Shown here: positions 1 to 9,170 of the stretch, piece after piece
Numbering within the stretch: position 1 is the first letter of the stretch
Layout: every line of letters begins with the position of its first letter
Origin: JAISDD01 sp031553935
GTDB taxonomy: Bacteria; Bacillota; Syntrophomonadia; Syntrophomonadales; Syntrophomonadaceae
Assembly (NCBI GenBank): GCA_031553935.1
Contig: JAVBKS010000001.1
Location: 68,510 to 132,509 of the forward strand
Length of the DNA stretch: 64,000 nt
Reading direction: 5' to 3'
The notes under the pieces: generated by a model
Told to the model about the DNA's origin: nothing
The model's input: only the letters and a program-made list of their open reading frames with translations
Database searches by the model: none
Program-made: the position numbers and the translations under genes

Positions 1-1668
1 ATAAGCCGTATCTTTCTGAAATGTCACCTTAATATTTTCGTCGAAATCAATTTCGATGCCTTTGTCATAGTAGTCTTGCCAAGCATCATGCGGCGAAAAT
101 CCGGTTTTAACTTTAATAAAACCATCGGGATTGCCATTGTTCCAATATCCGATATAGATATCGACTAAGCTGGCATATTGGCTTCCAAATGGTTTCGCGG
201 CATCAATTACTAATGATTGGCTTTGGAAAGTTTTGTTAAACTCGATTCTAAAAGTACTTTCCATTTTTTCAAATGGCCCTAGAGCGAAACTTTTCTGCTC
301 GCCTGGTGACTTTTGCAGAACTGTAGTATTAGAGGCACCAAATATAGGTATTGCCGAAACAAAGCTCTGTCCTTGGGTGACCTTGGGTTCCACTAACTCT
401 TCTTTATATTCAGAACTTATAAACTTTTGAATCTGTTCTTTACTGCGGCTGAGGTCTCTTGCCACTCTATTTTCATAGTCTGCACTAGTTTCCAGATTTC
501 CGTAGCCATTGGACGCGATGATTACCGGCAGAGCGTGATGATCTGCCCAGCCCTCGACTAATTGATAGTCGGAGTTGGGACTATTGGTTGCACAGTTTTT
601 TTGTTCGTAGGGTAGTGACGGACTAGCATAAATTCGGTATTGCTTTATTTCTTCAGCGATCTCTTGGGTAACTAAATGCAAGTTATACCAATTGCCGGCT
701 TCAACTGTGTATGGTTTTTCAAAGTATAAGACATCATAGCGGCCATTGGGCCATGTAGAGTCTTCATTAACAGTATCATACAGATCAGTCGATTCTTTTT
801 TGGGCCGCCATTTAGAATTAACAACCTTTTCTTCTGTGATAGCGTGTGCTCCCGCCTTTTTGCCAATAGAAACCTTAATGCTCATATCATAATACGCTTC
901 GGCTGGAATATGAGTTGCACATCTGAGCAACACCCTGTCTACAGTCATTGTTTTATCTGCATAAAAGCCTAAATACGATTCTATGGGATACAGTGTTCCC
1001 GAACTTTGATCCATAGCCGTACCTGCTATTGGCAACGAAAAATATGAACTGTGCTCGAAGGCCTGCCCTTGGTTTTCATATGCATAAATACCATCATCCT
1101 GCCATATATGTGATGGCAGAGCTCCATGAACACTGCCGTCACTAGAAGTCAAGACGAAATTATGTAGACCAGCTGTATGAGAGCCCACTGAGCATAGCTG
1201 CGATTGCTCCATTTCTCTGGCCTGCTCCCAAGTGATAAAATTCGGCTCACCGATGGAATCACCTATTAAGAATAAAGTGAATTTCATATTGTACTTCTTC
1301 AAAATCGGAAAAGCATGTTCATAAACCGAGACGTCTCCATCATCAAAAGTTATCAGAATCGGATTCGTCGGAAGCGCTTCTTTGGCTGTTTTCCCATTAA
1401 TGAAATCACTGTACTCCGCTAGACTCAAAGTATTAAAATGATTATCATACAACCACTTTAACTGTTTTTCGAATTCACTATTCGAATGATAATAATCCTC
1501 ATCCGGAGCTATACGATGATAAAGCAATACCGGAATTTGCTCCTCAACTTCTTTATTGACGCCACTGGCGATAAGTGGATTTGTGCCGCCAATAGTGAGT
1601 ACCATGGCCAAAACTATAATAAGCATTGGCTTCAGCTGCTTAAAAATGTAATCAAACAAACTTTCCAT
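1..1668 (-). CDS. Polysaccharide deacetylase, exported, partial (C-terminus beyond window edge)
   Basis: The reading frame stays open from the ATG at 1668 to the window edge (556 codons), so the 3' part of the gene is missing. An N-terminal hydrophobic segment (residues about 13-35) suggests export or a membrane anchor. A NodB-type (CE4) domain follows: the IPVLLYHRI motif near residue 45, TFDDG at 107-111 (metal-binding Asp) and SHTAGLH at 163-169 (metal-binding His residues), the spacing seen in PgaB/IcaB-like enzymes that de-N-acetylate exported polysaccharide. The region after about residue 190 is not recognised and may be an accessory binding domain. AAAGGTG lies just upstream of the start, and the GH18 gene ends 12 bases before it. 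Deacetylase is well supported; the substrate is inferred from the neighbouring glycosyltransferase. Confidence 0.82.
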   Translation of the reverse strand, partial: MESLFDYIFKQLKPMLIIVLAMVLTIGGTNPLIASGVNKEVEEQIPVLLYHRIAPDEDYYHSNSEFEKQLKWLYDNHFNTLSLAEYSDFINGKTAKEALPTNPILITFDDGDVSVYEHAFPILKKYNMKFTLFLIGDSIGEPNFITWEQAREMEQSQLCSVGSHTAGLHNFVLTSSDGSVHGALPSHIWQDDGIYAYENQGQAFEHSSYFSLPIAGTAMDQSSGTLYPIESYLGFYADKTMTVDRVLLRCATHIPAEAYYDMSIKVSIGKKAGAHAITEEKVVNSKWRPKKESTDLYDTVNEDSTWPNGRYDVLYFEKPYTVEAGNWYNLHLVTQEIAEEIKQYRIYASPSLPYEQKNCATNSPNSDYQLVEGWADHHALPVIIASNGYGNLETSADYENRVARDLSRSKEQIQKFISSEYKEELVEPKVTQGQSFVSAIPIFGASNTTVLQKSPGEQKSFALGPFEKMESTFRIEFNKTFQSQSLVIDAAKPFGSQYASLVDIYIGYWNNGNPDGFIKVKTGFSPHDAWQDYYDKGIEIDFDENIKVTFQKDTAY

Positions 1669-1680
1669 CACCTTTCAAAG

Positions 1681-2772
1681 TTATTCCAAGTTGCCGTTTT
1701 TGTAGTAACAATATATCATGTCCCAAATACCATCAGCCTCTAAGCCTTTGCGCCATGCTGCCATACCCGCTAAATTAAAGTCATAAACCTGATCTAGCTT
1801 AAGGGATAGCGAATGTTCATCCTCTAACCAGGCAAAATATTTGTTATGCCCTTGTTCGAATTCGGCAAATATTTGTTCGGTATCTTTTTCTCTGTGCATA
1901 TTTGCTTTATTATTGATAAAAAACTTGCTAAGTTCATCCATCCCGTATTCCCGTGAGGTCGTCTCTACTCTATCACCTTGTTTTTTATCGCTAACCCATA
2001 GTCTCGAATAAAATGGTACTCCTAAAATTACCTTTTGCGAATCAATTTGACTCAAAGTCTCATTCAAGCCGCTCTTCACCCAATCGATAGCAGCCATGGG
2101 CCCGGCAAGGCCGCCTACATAGTGTTGGTCATAGGCCATAATAATTAAGTAGTCGGAGTTTTTGGAAAGAGCCACAATATCGAATCCATTGACATACTGC
2201 GGAAATGGAATATCTATCGATAAAGTAATATTTCGGGGTTTTAATTCGAGATAGAGCTCTTGCACAAAAGTATTGTAGAAACTACCTGTCTCCGCAGTCA
2301 TTCCTTCAAAATCAAGATTGATGCCATCCAATTCATACTCAGAGCACAAACGCAGAATTTCAGTTATAACATTCTGGCGCTTGCTTGCTACCGAGAAGAC
2401 TTGATAAGGTATTTCGGAATTAAACTCATTACTGAGCATAGCCCAAACTTTCACATTGTTATTATGAGCTACTATGGTATATTGCTTATGAGCTACACTG
2501 CTGATCCGTCCTTCTGCATCCTTAAGTACGAACCAGGTTGGAGATAAAACATCTAAACCCGAGGGGATGTTTTTCTTGTCACTGGCAAAATTCTGCGCTA
2601 CTGTCCCCACATAATCCCAGGCCATGGTTGTTTTAAGACTTTCAAATTCACCGCTCGCCTTAGTCCCGCTATTTAATAGGTCTATTTCTTCCACTGCGGG
2701 GAATAAACATAAAAAGCTTAAGGTCAATATCGTTGCTAAAATTACTCCTAATTTAGTTTTTATATTAATCAA
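1681..2772 (-). CDS. GH18-family glycoside hydrolase (YaaH/chitinase-like), exported
   Basis: The 363-residue protein starts at TTG, nine bases after GGAG. It has an N-terminal signal or anchor helix (residues about 7-25) and then a GH18 TIM barrel. The GH18 catalytic signature reads DGINLDFEG, with the catalytic acid at about Glu156 and the preceding Asp residues retained; AYDQHY and the C-terminal GMAAWRKGLE are typical of late barrel strands. GH18 enzymes hydrolyse beta-1,4-GlcNAc polymers such as chitin, peptidoglycan glycan or PNAG-like polymers. There is no LysM domain, unlike spore YaaH. It sits between a deacetylase and a lipoprotein glycosidase in a co-directional cluster with a GT2 synthase, so a role in trimming the exported polymer is more likely than spore cortex lysis, but this is inference. 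Confidence 0.8.
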   Translation of the reverse strand: MINIKTKLGVILATILTLSFLCLFPAVEEIDLLNSGTKASGEFESLKTTMAWDYVGTVAQNFASDKKNIPSGLDVLSPTWFVLKDAEGRISSVAHKQYTIVAHNNNVKVWAMLSNEFNSEIPYQVFSVASKRQNVITEILRLCSEYELDGINLDFEGMTAETGSFYNTFVQELYLELKPRNITLSIDIPFPQYVNGFDIVALSKNSDYLIIMAYDQHYVGGLAGPMAAIDWVKSGLNETLSQIDSQKVILGVPFYSRLWVSDKKQGDRVETTSREYGMDELSKFFINNKANMHREKDTEQIFAEFEQGHNKYFAWLEDEHSLSLKLDQVYDFNLAGMAAWRKGLEADGIWDMIYCYYKNGNLE

Positions 2773-2822
2773 TCTGTTAATCTCCTAACTAAATCATATC
2801 TCAAACAGATTATACCATTAAT

Positions 2823-5087
2823 TCAACTAAATAATTGAGGCAGATTCTCCTTAAGATAAAAGTAACTTGGCTTCAAGCGTTCGTGATAAGTCGGAGTCTC
2901 CCAAGCATTCCAATCAAAAAAACTCATTTCCATAGGTTCAAGATCAGTACTTCCAGGCTTTACAACTGTGTACCCAAAATAGAATCCTTGGGCATCGCGA
3001 GAATGAATATTGAAATAGCTTCTAACATTAAGTTTATTGATCAATGTCCTCTTATCGATATGGCTTGCTAAATCTTGTGGTAAATTACTGCGAAAATCAC
3101 CCATAATTTTTTTGCTGGACGGATCCATGACATTAAACAATTGCCAAGGGATTCTAATTTCTACATTGCCCTCTGCATAAATAAAATCATTTAGGGATTT
3201 ATAATCGGTAGCGTCAGGATTGGCATTCCCATATTTCAGTAATCCCGTCTCGAAATCGGAAAAAGGTATGATCTCATGGGTTTGGGGTAACTCCAATGCC
3301 TTGTTAATTACCATTTTACTGGTGATGAATTCTCCGTTGTCCTTATTCAAAGAAGCTAATGTTACCGGTATCATTTGATTCATCAAACCATACATATAGT
3401 TATGGACGTCATAATAGGGATCAACTAAGAAACGCGAATTATTTTCTCCGTTTATTGACAATATAAATTCAGCCGCCCGGGTGAATTTTTTTCCGTAAGC
3501 ATTGCTTTTTGTGTTCCCTTGTTCGCTTATAACATCAATTGGGACAATAATGGTGTCATTTGCGAAGTCATAGTTTCGTGCTTTAATCAAATAATACACA
3601 TATTTTTCATCGCTTTTTACGTATAGTTCTCCCCATTGATTGCTCATTAGCGGCTTATCTGCCTGCCAATCATCAATATTACCATCTACATAGCATATTG
3701 ACTTCTCAGCACCGGGATCGAAACTAAGCAAGCCGAAGTTTTGCTCACTGGTTTGGATATTAGACCAATATGGTCGACGGTCCGGAATATCGTAATCCAT
3801 ATTATTCCAAGTTCGTTTGAACCATTCATCTTGCCAGGTAAACATGAATCCGCCTGCATAATTTTCGGCTTTAATGTTTTTAAACATATCAAAGAGCATA
3901 TATCCTTGGTCGGTCTCATCTACATGCCCTTGATTGAACCCTCTGTGAATATCCTGATGCGTCTTGCCGCGCGAAGTTGGAATTCCGAATTCTCCTACAA
4001 TTAAAGGCAATGTATGGACGGTTTTAAGTTCTTTTAAATAAGCTTGATAAGTATTAACATTGCCGTTCTCGTCCTTAAAATCCAAGTACTTGGTATCATA
4101 GTTTAAAGCTTCCGGGTAATAAGGGTAAACATGATAGGAAGCGAACAAGCCTGGGGCAAAAGCTGAATTTGCAATTATGTTTTCCGGATTAATACTGACT
4201 AAATCCTCTTTAGCCCGATCAGGATCATTGGGGTGCTCTAGGGGGTCGGTCGTTACCCAATTACAAAAGGCAGCCGGTCTTTGCATCCGATATTTCTCCG
4301 TCTCGTATTTAATCAAGCGATCGCCCACTTCAGCCAAAAATATTTCGAAAGGTTCAGCATTAACGGTGGATAGATATTGCCCTTTGTAATCCGGCATTCC
4401 TTTATAGATTTGATTGGTATTATAAGCAAAATCCTGGTGCCACTCGATTCCCATAATAAAACCAGTCATGAAACAAGAAACATCACTAGCATAGCTGCCA
4501 AATGCCTCTCCCGGTGAAAAAAGAATTTGCTTGTTGCCATGGACAACATCAATAATCTTTTCACCTTCCTTGACAAAGTCTTCTAAGATTTTGCGATTTT
4601 CCGCAAATGGATCCAGTAAACTTCCGATATCCTCTTCCTTGACCCAGATACCGTGATACAGAAGCAATGGCTGCTCGGTTTGCAAATTATAGTCATGGAG
4701 CGCATTATAAAAGGCCGGCTTTTGAGTAGTATATACTCGAATGGCATTTACGCCCATTTCCCTTATTAGTTCAAACCAGCGATAATACTCGTCATAGGTG
4801 ATCATAAATTCACCGGGGAATGAGCCTGGTTTTCCAACTCCAAGATTTATGCCAACCAAAAACTCTTCCTGCCATCTTCCATCTTTCCAAAAATACATTT
4901 TGTCCTTGTCGGTTTTCGCTGCGAATTTTATTCCGTTCACTTCAGGCAATGCTGCAATAATCTCAGCACTGGTTTTGGACAGCTCATTTGAATTAGCCTT
5001 ATTTTTGCACCCAGATAAGGATGTCATCATAAAGATAACTACCATAACCAAGCAAATCATCTTGTTTTTCTGATTGAATTTTTGCAT
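2823..5087 (-). CDS. Large lipoprotein, clan-A glycoside hydrolase-like
   Basis: The 754-residue protein begins with a lipoprotein signal ending LSGC (lipidated Cys27). Residues about 75-400 read as a clan-A TIM barrel of the GH2/GH5 type: MGVNAIRVYTTQKPAF early in the barrel, YHVYPYYPE near 318-326, and VGEFGIPTSRG, in which Glu366 has the position of a nucleophile. The acid/base residue is less clear; AEPFEIFLAE near 244-253 is a candidate. Residues about 450-754 form an unrecognised, probably beta-rich C-terminal region. The protein should sit on the outer face of the membrane. Neighbour spacing (30 and 50 bases) fits one transcript with the glycosyltransferase cluster. Family and substrate are uncertain; glycosidase is likely from the barrel motifs. 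Confidence 0.68.
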   Translation of the reverse strand: MQKFNQKNKMICLVMVVIFMMTSLSGCKNKANSNELSKTSAEIIAALPEVNGIKFAAKTDKDKMYFWKDGRWQEEFLVGINLGVGKPGSFPGEFMITYDEYYRWFELIREMGVNAIRVYTTQKPAFYNALHDYNLQTEQPLLLYHGIWVKEEDIGSLLDPFAENRKILEDFVKEGEKIIDVVHGNKQILFSPGEAFGSYASDVSCFMTGFIMGIEWHQDFAYNTNQIYKGMPDYKGQYLSTVNAEPFEIFLAEVGDRLIKYETEKYRMQRPAAFCNWVTTDPLEHPNDPDRAKEDLVSINPENIIANSAFAPGLFASYHVYPYYPEALNYDTKYLDFKDENGNVNTYQAYLKELKTVHTLPLIVGEFGIPTSRGKTHQDIHRGFNQGHVDETDQGYMLFDMFKNIKAENYAGGFMFTWQDEWFKRTWNNMDYDIPDRRPYWSNIQTSEQNFGLLSFDPGAEKSICYVDGNIDDWQADKPLMSNQWGELYVKSDEKYVYYLIKARNYDFANDTIIVPIDVISEQGNTKSNAYGKKFTRAAEFILSINGENNSRFLVDPYYDVHNYMYGLMNQMIPVTLASLNKDNGEFITSKMVINKALELPQTHEIIPFSDFETGLLKYGNANPDATDYKSLNDFIYAEGNVEIRIPWQLFNVMDPSSKKIMGDFRSNLPQDLASHIDKRTLINKLNVRSYFNIHSRDAQGFYFGYTVVKPGSTDLEPMEMSFFDWNAWETPTYHERLKPSYFYLKENLPQLFS

Positions 5088-5117
5088 ATCTCTACCAGCT
5101 TTCTTTGAAAATCAGAC

Positions 5118-6143
5118 CTAGTTATTTAGAATTAGTTTCTGCCAGGTAGGCAGATAAAAGTTCCAATAAAAATTGCTCAAATCACCGGATTTAGGCAAAG
5201 CAAACCATCCATATAGCCTTAATGCTTTGTTAAAACTATATATTCGCTCTTCCATGGGATTATTGCTGAAATCACCAGCGAAGTATAAAGTATGATCGGA
5301 CTTAATCGCTAAAGGAATCTTAGCAAAATTAATCCCGGTATCAGCAATAATTTTCTGACCTTCCGCTGTCAAATCCAACTCCAGCCAAGCCACAGGTTCT
5401 CCTTGCCATTTGTCAATTATTTCAAACCAACCATAATACGTGTACTTTTCCCCGGGGACTAGGTTTTGGAAGTTCTCTGCCACCACACTATGATAACTAT
5501 GCCCCTGGTAATGGTAGTCGTTCCTTAAGATAAACAACTCCCCATTTGATGAACCAATCGCAATGCCATCACCTTCTAGGTCCCATTTTCTTCCATAGTT
5601 TGATTCGTAGCTATCAAGCACCCATTTGGGAAGCTTCTCTTGTTCTTGGAAATCCTTAATGTAGATGCCATAGTAACCACTATAGTTAAGACCAAAGAAT
5701 TCCTCCAGGGCTATATTTCTTTCCGACTTTTTGTCATAAATAAAATTAAACTCACCAACAATTAATGATCCATTTTTTTTATACTCCGCGATTTTTTTCA
5801 GATCATCATTATAGGAATCATTATCAGGCCTGAATTCTGCTAAAAATACAACTTCGGGGTTAGTTTTGCTCTTGTTTTCATATTCAGCGATACTATTGTA
5901 ACTATCGGTTGAATAATCATAAGGCATTGCATCGATTGGATTATTTAGCTTAAGATGATTAAGCAACCACATTATATTAACACTGCTATTGTATCTTTCT
6001 AACTGAGTCGCGCTAAAAGATTTATCAATAATTAATAAACTTTTGCTTATGCTTGGCTTTACTGCCCAGCTGACAAAGCCGACTCCCATGATTGAAATAA
6101 TCAAAATCAAAATAAAACCAAGAACCGAGAATTTTTTCAACAT
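5118..6143 (-). CDS. Exported protein of unknown function in the glycosyltransferase cluster
   Basis: I do not recognise a family. The 341-residue protein has one N-terminal hydrophobic segment (residues about 6-28) and an otherwise soluble, aromatic-rich body, so it is probably anchored and faces outwards. Sections such as VVFLAEFRPDNDSYNDDL and GSLIVGEFNFIYD, followed by EEFFGLNYSGYYGIY, look like an alpha/beta fold resembling glutamine-amidotransferase-like or BcsG-like exported domains, but no catalytic motif is convincing. The start ATG follows AAAGGATGG. It lies between the synthase and the lipoprotein glycosidase, which suggests a periplasm-facing accessory role in polymer export or modification. 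This is guilt by association only. Confidence 0.6.
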   Translation of the reverse strand: MLKKFSVLGFILILIISIMGVGFVSWAVKPSISKSLLIIDKSFSATQLERYNSSVNIMWLLNHLKLNNPIDAMPYDYSTDSYNSIAEYENKSKTNPEVVFLAEFRPDNDSYNDDLKKIAEYKKNGSLIVGEFNFIYDKKSERNIALEEFFGLNYSGYYGIYIKDFQEQEKLPKWVLDSYESNYGRKWDLEGDGIAIGSSNGELFILRNDYHYQGHSYHSVVAENFQNLVPGEKYTYYGWFEIIDKWQGEPVAWLELDLTAEGQKIIADTGINFAKIPLAIKSDHTLYFAGDFSNNPMEERIYSFNKALRLYGWFALPKSGDLSNFYWNFYLPTWQKLILNN

Positions 6144-6181
6144 CGCTTTTCCATCCTTTGAAAAACTTTTTTACAATCACT

Positions 6182-6207
6182 GAGCTCCACATTATCACAT
6201 GGAGCTC
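6182..6207 (-). other. Intercistronic hairpin between the synthase and the exported hydrolases
   Basis: GAGCTCCA and TGGAGCTC form a perfect 8-bp stem with a 10-base loop in the 111-base gap after the glycosyltransferase gene. No T-run follows on the minus strand, so it looks more like an RNA-processing or stability hairpin than a terminator. It would divide the synthase half of the cluster from the exported-enzyme half. Confidence 0.55.
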
Positions 6208-6254
6208 TTGTTTATATCGATTAATCCACACCTACAATTGAGTTTATGCTACGC

Positions 6255-7670
6255 TTAAACGTCTTGTACGTTGAATTGTTGACGTTTCAGTTTTGCCCAA
6301 TCATAGCGGTACTTCCTAAAGCTCACGATTCCTTCCAGCCTAAAAATCGTAATTAACTGCCTGAATCCAAAATTCTCCACTATCGCAAATATAATTAGCT
6401 TAATCAGCTGGCCAATCGAAGAGTAATTGTTGAAGGATCGCTCTTCTAGTATTAAACCGCCCAAGGAAAGAATCATTCCTAAAATGTTAGAAATAATGAA
6501 GAAAATAATAAAATAATGAATACTCAGCATGCCGAACAAGTAGGCAAGAGGAATAACTATATATCCTAAGAACTCAACTATCGGACCTAAGAACTCGACG
6601 AATAAATAATAAGGAAAAGCATATGTTCCTACTTTTTTATACTTAGGATTAAATATCATTTGCTTGTAACTAAGCAAAGTGTCAATCATTCCAACATTCC
6701 AACGCCTTCTTTGGGCTCGCAAATCTTTAATAGATTCCGGCGCCTGGGTCCAACAAACCGGATCAGGGATGAATTTAATTTTGTCTCCGCTCTTGGTATC
6801 ATGGATGTGCTTATGCAACTTAACAATTATCTCCATGTCCTCGCCAATGGTATTAGTTTTATATCCGCCGATTTCAATAATAGTCTTCTTGCGAAATGCA
6901 CCAAAAGCTCCCGAGACTATCATTAAAGCACTGAAATAGTTGAAACTAACCCTACCAGATAGAAATGCTCTTAGATACTCAATGGTTTGGAAGATTGCCA
7001 ATGGTTTTTTCGAAAGTCCAATCTCTTTTAAAATACCATTTTCGATTTTCGAGCCGTTAAGAATTCGTACAATACCTCCAACTGCAGCTGCTTTAGGATC
7101 TTCAATAAAGGTCATTCCAATTCTAATAAGTGAATTGGCTTCTAATAATGAATCGGCATCAATTGAAGCAAAAATAGGATACTTGGAGACATTAATCCCT
7201 GCATTAAGGGCATCTGCCTTTCCACCATTAACCTTATCCACGAAAACTAAATTCGGGTATTCCGGATTCCAGTAAATTCCTCGAATTTCTTGGGTTTGCA
7301 AGCTTTTCTTGAAAGACATCCTGGTCTCGGTCAAATGAAACGAATCAATAATAAGCTTTTTCGTATCGTCTGTGGAGCCATCATTGATAACTATAACTTC
7401 ATATTCGGGATAGTTTAGATTCAAGAGCGATTTAATATTGCCGACAATAACCTCCGATTCATTATAAGCCGGAACCAGAACCGAAATCGGAATCATGTTA
7501 TTGCTATTCTGATAGTTCTTAAAATCTGAATATTTCATGCGCCGCATGTAATTTTTCAACTCTCGGAATGAGAGAAGAATCTGCATAAAATAGGTTAGAG
7601 ATAACGCCAAAGTATAAAATATACAAAAAACACTAAAAATCAAGACGAAATTTTTTAAAAACTCAATCAA
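6255..7670 (-). CDS. Processive family-2 glycosyltransferase (polysaccharide synthase, PgaC/IcaA-like)
   Basis: The 471-residue protein has an N-terminal membrane helix (about 6-34), a GT2 catalytic domain and a cluster of C-terminal membrane helices (about 345-435). All processive-synthase signatures are visible: VLVPAYNES at 64-72, INDGSTDD at 95-102, DAD at 171-173 for metal/UDP binding, GED near 276-278 with the catalytic base, and QRRRW at 320-324. This arrangement belongs to membrane synthases that polymerise and extrude beta-linked sugars such as PNAG, hyaluronan or cellulose. There is no PilZ domain, so direct c-di-GMP control through the synthase is not evident. It is preceded by the HEAT-repeat gene at 18 bases. 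The polymer is unknown; a GlcNAc polymer is suggested by the deacetylase and GH18 neighbours. Confidence 0.87.
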   Translation of the reverse strand: MIEFLKNFVLIFSVFCIFYTLALSLTYFMQILLSFRELKNYMRRMKYSDFKNYQNSNNMIPISVLVPAYNESEVIVGNIKSLLNLNYPEYEVIVINDGSTDDTKKLIIDSFHLTETRMSFKKSLQTQEIRGIYWNPEYPNLVFVDKVNGGKADALNAGINVSKYPIFASIDADSLLEANSLIRIGMTFIEDPKAAAVGGIVRILNGSKIENGILKEIGLSKKPLAIFQTIEYLRAFLSGRVSFNYFSALMIVSGAFGAFRKKTIIEIGGYKTNTIGEDMEIIVKLHKHIHDTKSGDKIKFIPDPVCWTQAPESIKDLRAQRRRWNVGMIDTLLSYKQMIFNPKYKKVGTYAFPYYLFVEFLGPIVEFLGYIVIPLAYLFGMLSIHYFIIFFIISNILGMILSLGGLILEERSFNNYSSIGQLIKLIIFAIVENFGFRQLITIFRLEGIVSFRKYRYDWAKLKRQQFNVQDV

Positions 7671-7688
7671 AACAATTCCCCCTCCTCT

Positions 7689-8786
7689 TTAATTATTTAT
7701 CGCTAAGCGACTTAGATCAACGGGCTCAATACTCTCAAGACTAACTACTTTTTCAAGTTTTGGCTGCAAACCTCTTGTCTCTAATTCAGACACAAGGGCA
7801 TCGATTGCATATTTATCACTGCCTTTTAGTACCATATTAATTTCAGCTGAAGATGCGGTTTTCACAAAAGCGGCCGCCGCATTCTTGCGTACCCACCAAT
7901 TATCATCGTACAAAGCTTGCATAAGAACATTAGTGTTATTGACATTTCCCATTGTATTCAAAGCCTTCGCTACCGCTGCCCTAACTTCCCAGCTCTCATC
8001 GCGGCAATACTTAATAATCGCAGCCTCATGTCTATTGTCCTCCAATTGACCTAATGCTCGAATACAAGCAATTCTCAAATCAACATTCGAAGAAGAAGCT
8101 ATCCTAATATAGTAATCAGCAAGACTCTTGCACTTATACGGAGCAAGGGTTTTTATGAAAATGCTCTTATAATAGTCGTCACAAAGTTCAATGATCTCCA
8201 GAAATAGTTCCTCCAGATTGCCGGCATAGCGAGAAATTATTTCTACTAAGGCCCGGTACGATAAACTAATTTTTTCGTAATGCTCAGAAAAAATGTATCT
8301 CATACCTTCAATATCACCGCAGTTCGAAATCGCTAAGATTGTATTGTAGCGCACATCTTCATTAGAATCATTAATATAAGTCCAGATCTTGCTGGAAAGC
8401 TTGCGGCTGCCCAAATCGCCAATGTTTCTAATCAATTCAGCCTGATTTCGTCCATTTGACTTGTTCAATTTGTTAAGTAAATATGATTGAAGATTTACCT
8501 TTTGAATAAAATATTCATTACTCCGTTTATCTTCCCTTTTGCTCAGTACCTCGATTAGGCAATCCTTGCGATAGTCTCTATCGAAATAAGCAATCTGTTC
8601 AGGCAACAAACTAGCCGGTTGTTGCTCTTCTTGGTTCACAATTCTTTCGATCATCCTCATTGTTCTGCCGAGCTTTTTTTGCGAATAATAACGATAAAAA
8701 TGACCAAAGAATAACAGCAAAACCTCGAATGTCAAAATCGGAATCGTAATACACAGCAAGACAAAAATAACTTTATCGGCATCCAT
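7689..8786 (-). CDS. Membrane-anchored HEAT-repeat protein
   Basis: The 365-residue protein has one N-terminal membrane helix (residues about 5-30) and a body of helical repeats. Repeats such as NEDVRYNTILAISNCGD, SNVDLRIACIRALGQLED, ESWEVRAAVAKALNTMGN and DNWWVRKNAAAAFVKTA are HEAT/PBS-lyase-like units of about 31 residues. HEAT solenoids are usually protein-binding scaffolds. It is the first gene of the minus-strand cluster and is followed by the polysaccharide synthase after 18 bases, so it may dock to or organise the synthase on the cytoplasmic side. The start ATG follows GAGGAG. No enzymatic motif is visible. The fold is clear; the role is inference. Confidence 0.75.
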   Translation of the reverse strand: MDADKVIFVLLCITIPILTFEVLLLFFGHFYRYYSQKKLGRTMRMIERIVNQEEQQPASLLPEQIAYFDRDYRKDCLIEVLSKREDKRSNEYFIQKVNLQSYLLNKLNKSNGRNQAELIRNIGDLGSRKLSSKIWTYINDSNEDVRYNTILAISNCGDIEGMRYIFSEHYEKISLSYRALVEIISRYAGNLEELFLEIIELCDDYYKSIFIKTLAPYKCKSLADYYIRIASSSNVDLRIACIRALGQLEDNRHEAAIIKYCRDESWEVRAAVAKALNTMGNVNNTNVLMQALYDDNWWVRKNAAAAFVKTASSAEINMVLKGSDKYAIDALVSELETRGLQPKLEKVVSLESIEPVDLSRLAINN

Positions 8787-9170
8787 TTAATATCACTCCT
8801 CACCCCAACTTGTATTAGTAAACGCGGCGAATATTGTAGTTTATTTTGCAATAATTTAGTACTTAAGGTTTACTTAGTTTTTCTATCGAGCAATTTTTCA
8901 ATTAACTTAAGCTAAATTGGCTAATTATTTCTTTGTTTATGGGATAGTTTATGCTATTTGGGAATCGTTCGATAATTAATTCAATTCAACCCTAAATTTC
9001 TAATAGATATTTGAAGAAGAAGAGGTGTGAAAATGGTAGTATCTGAATGCTAAATCAACTAAGTCAACTATCTTGCTTAATACCAGCCTAGATAGCATTT
9101 AATTGCATTTTGCTACAATTTGGTTTATAATTACTCAACCAGTCAAGATTCATTATAGAGGTAATACTCA
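8787..9170. other. Divergent intergenic region (HEAT gene / sensor kinase)
   Basis: This AT-rich 384-base gap separates the polysaccharide-like cluster (leftward) from the hybrid kinase (rightward). It holds the sigma-A-like promoter for the kinase and a seven-codon open frame (9033-9053, MVVSEC) preceded by an AGAGGTG ribosome-site-like sequence. I see no convincing promoter for the leftward operon and no riboswitch fold. Confidence 0.55.
9103..9131 (+). promoter_or_regulatory. Sigma-A-type promoter for the hybrid kinase
   Basis: TTGCAT (9103-9108) and TATAAT (9126-9131) are separated by exactly 17 bases. Transcription would start near 9138, about 33 bases before the TTG start codon at 9171, with GAGGTAA between. 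Confidence 0.68.
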
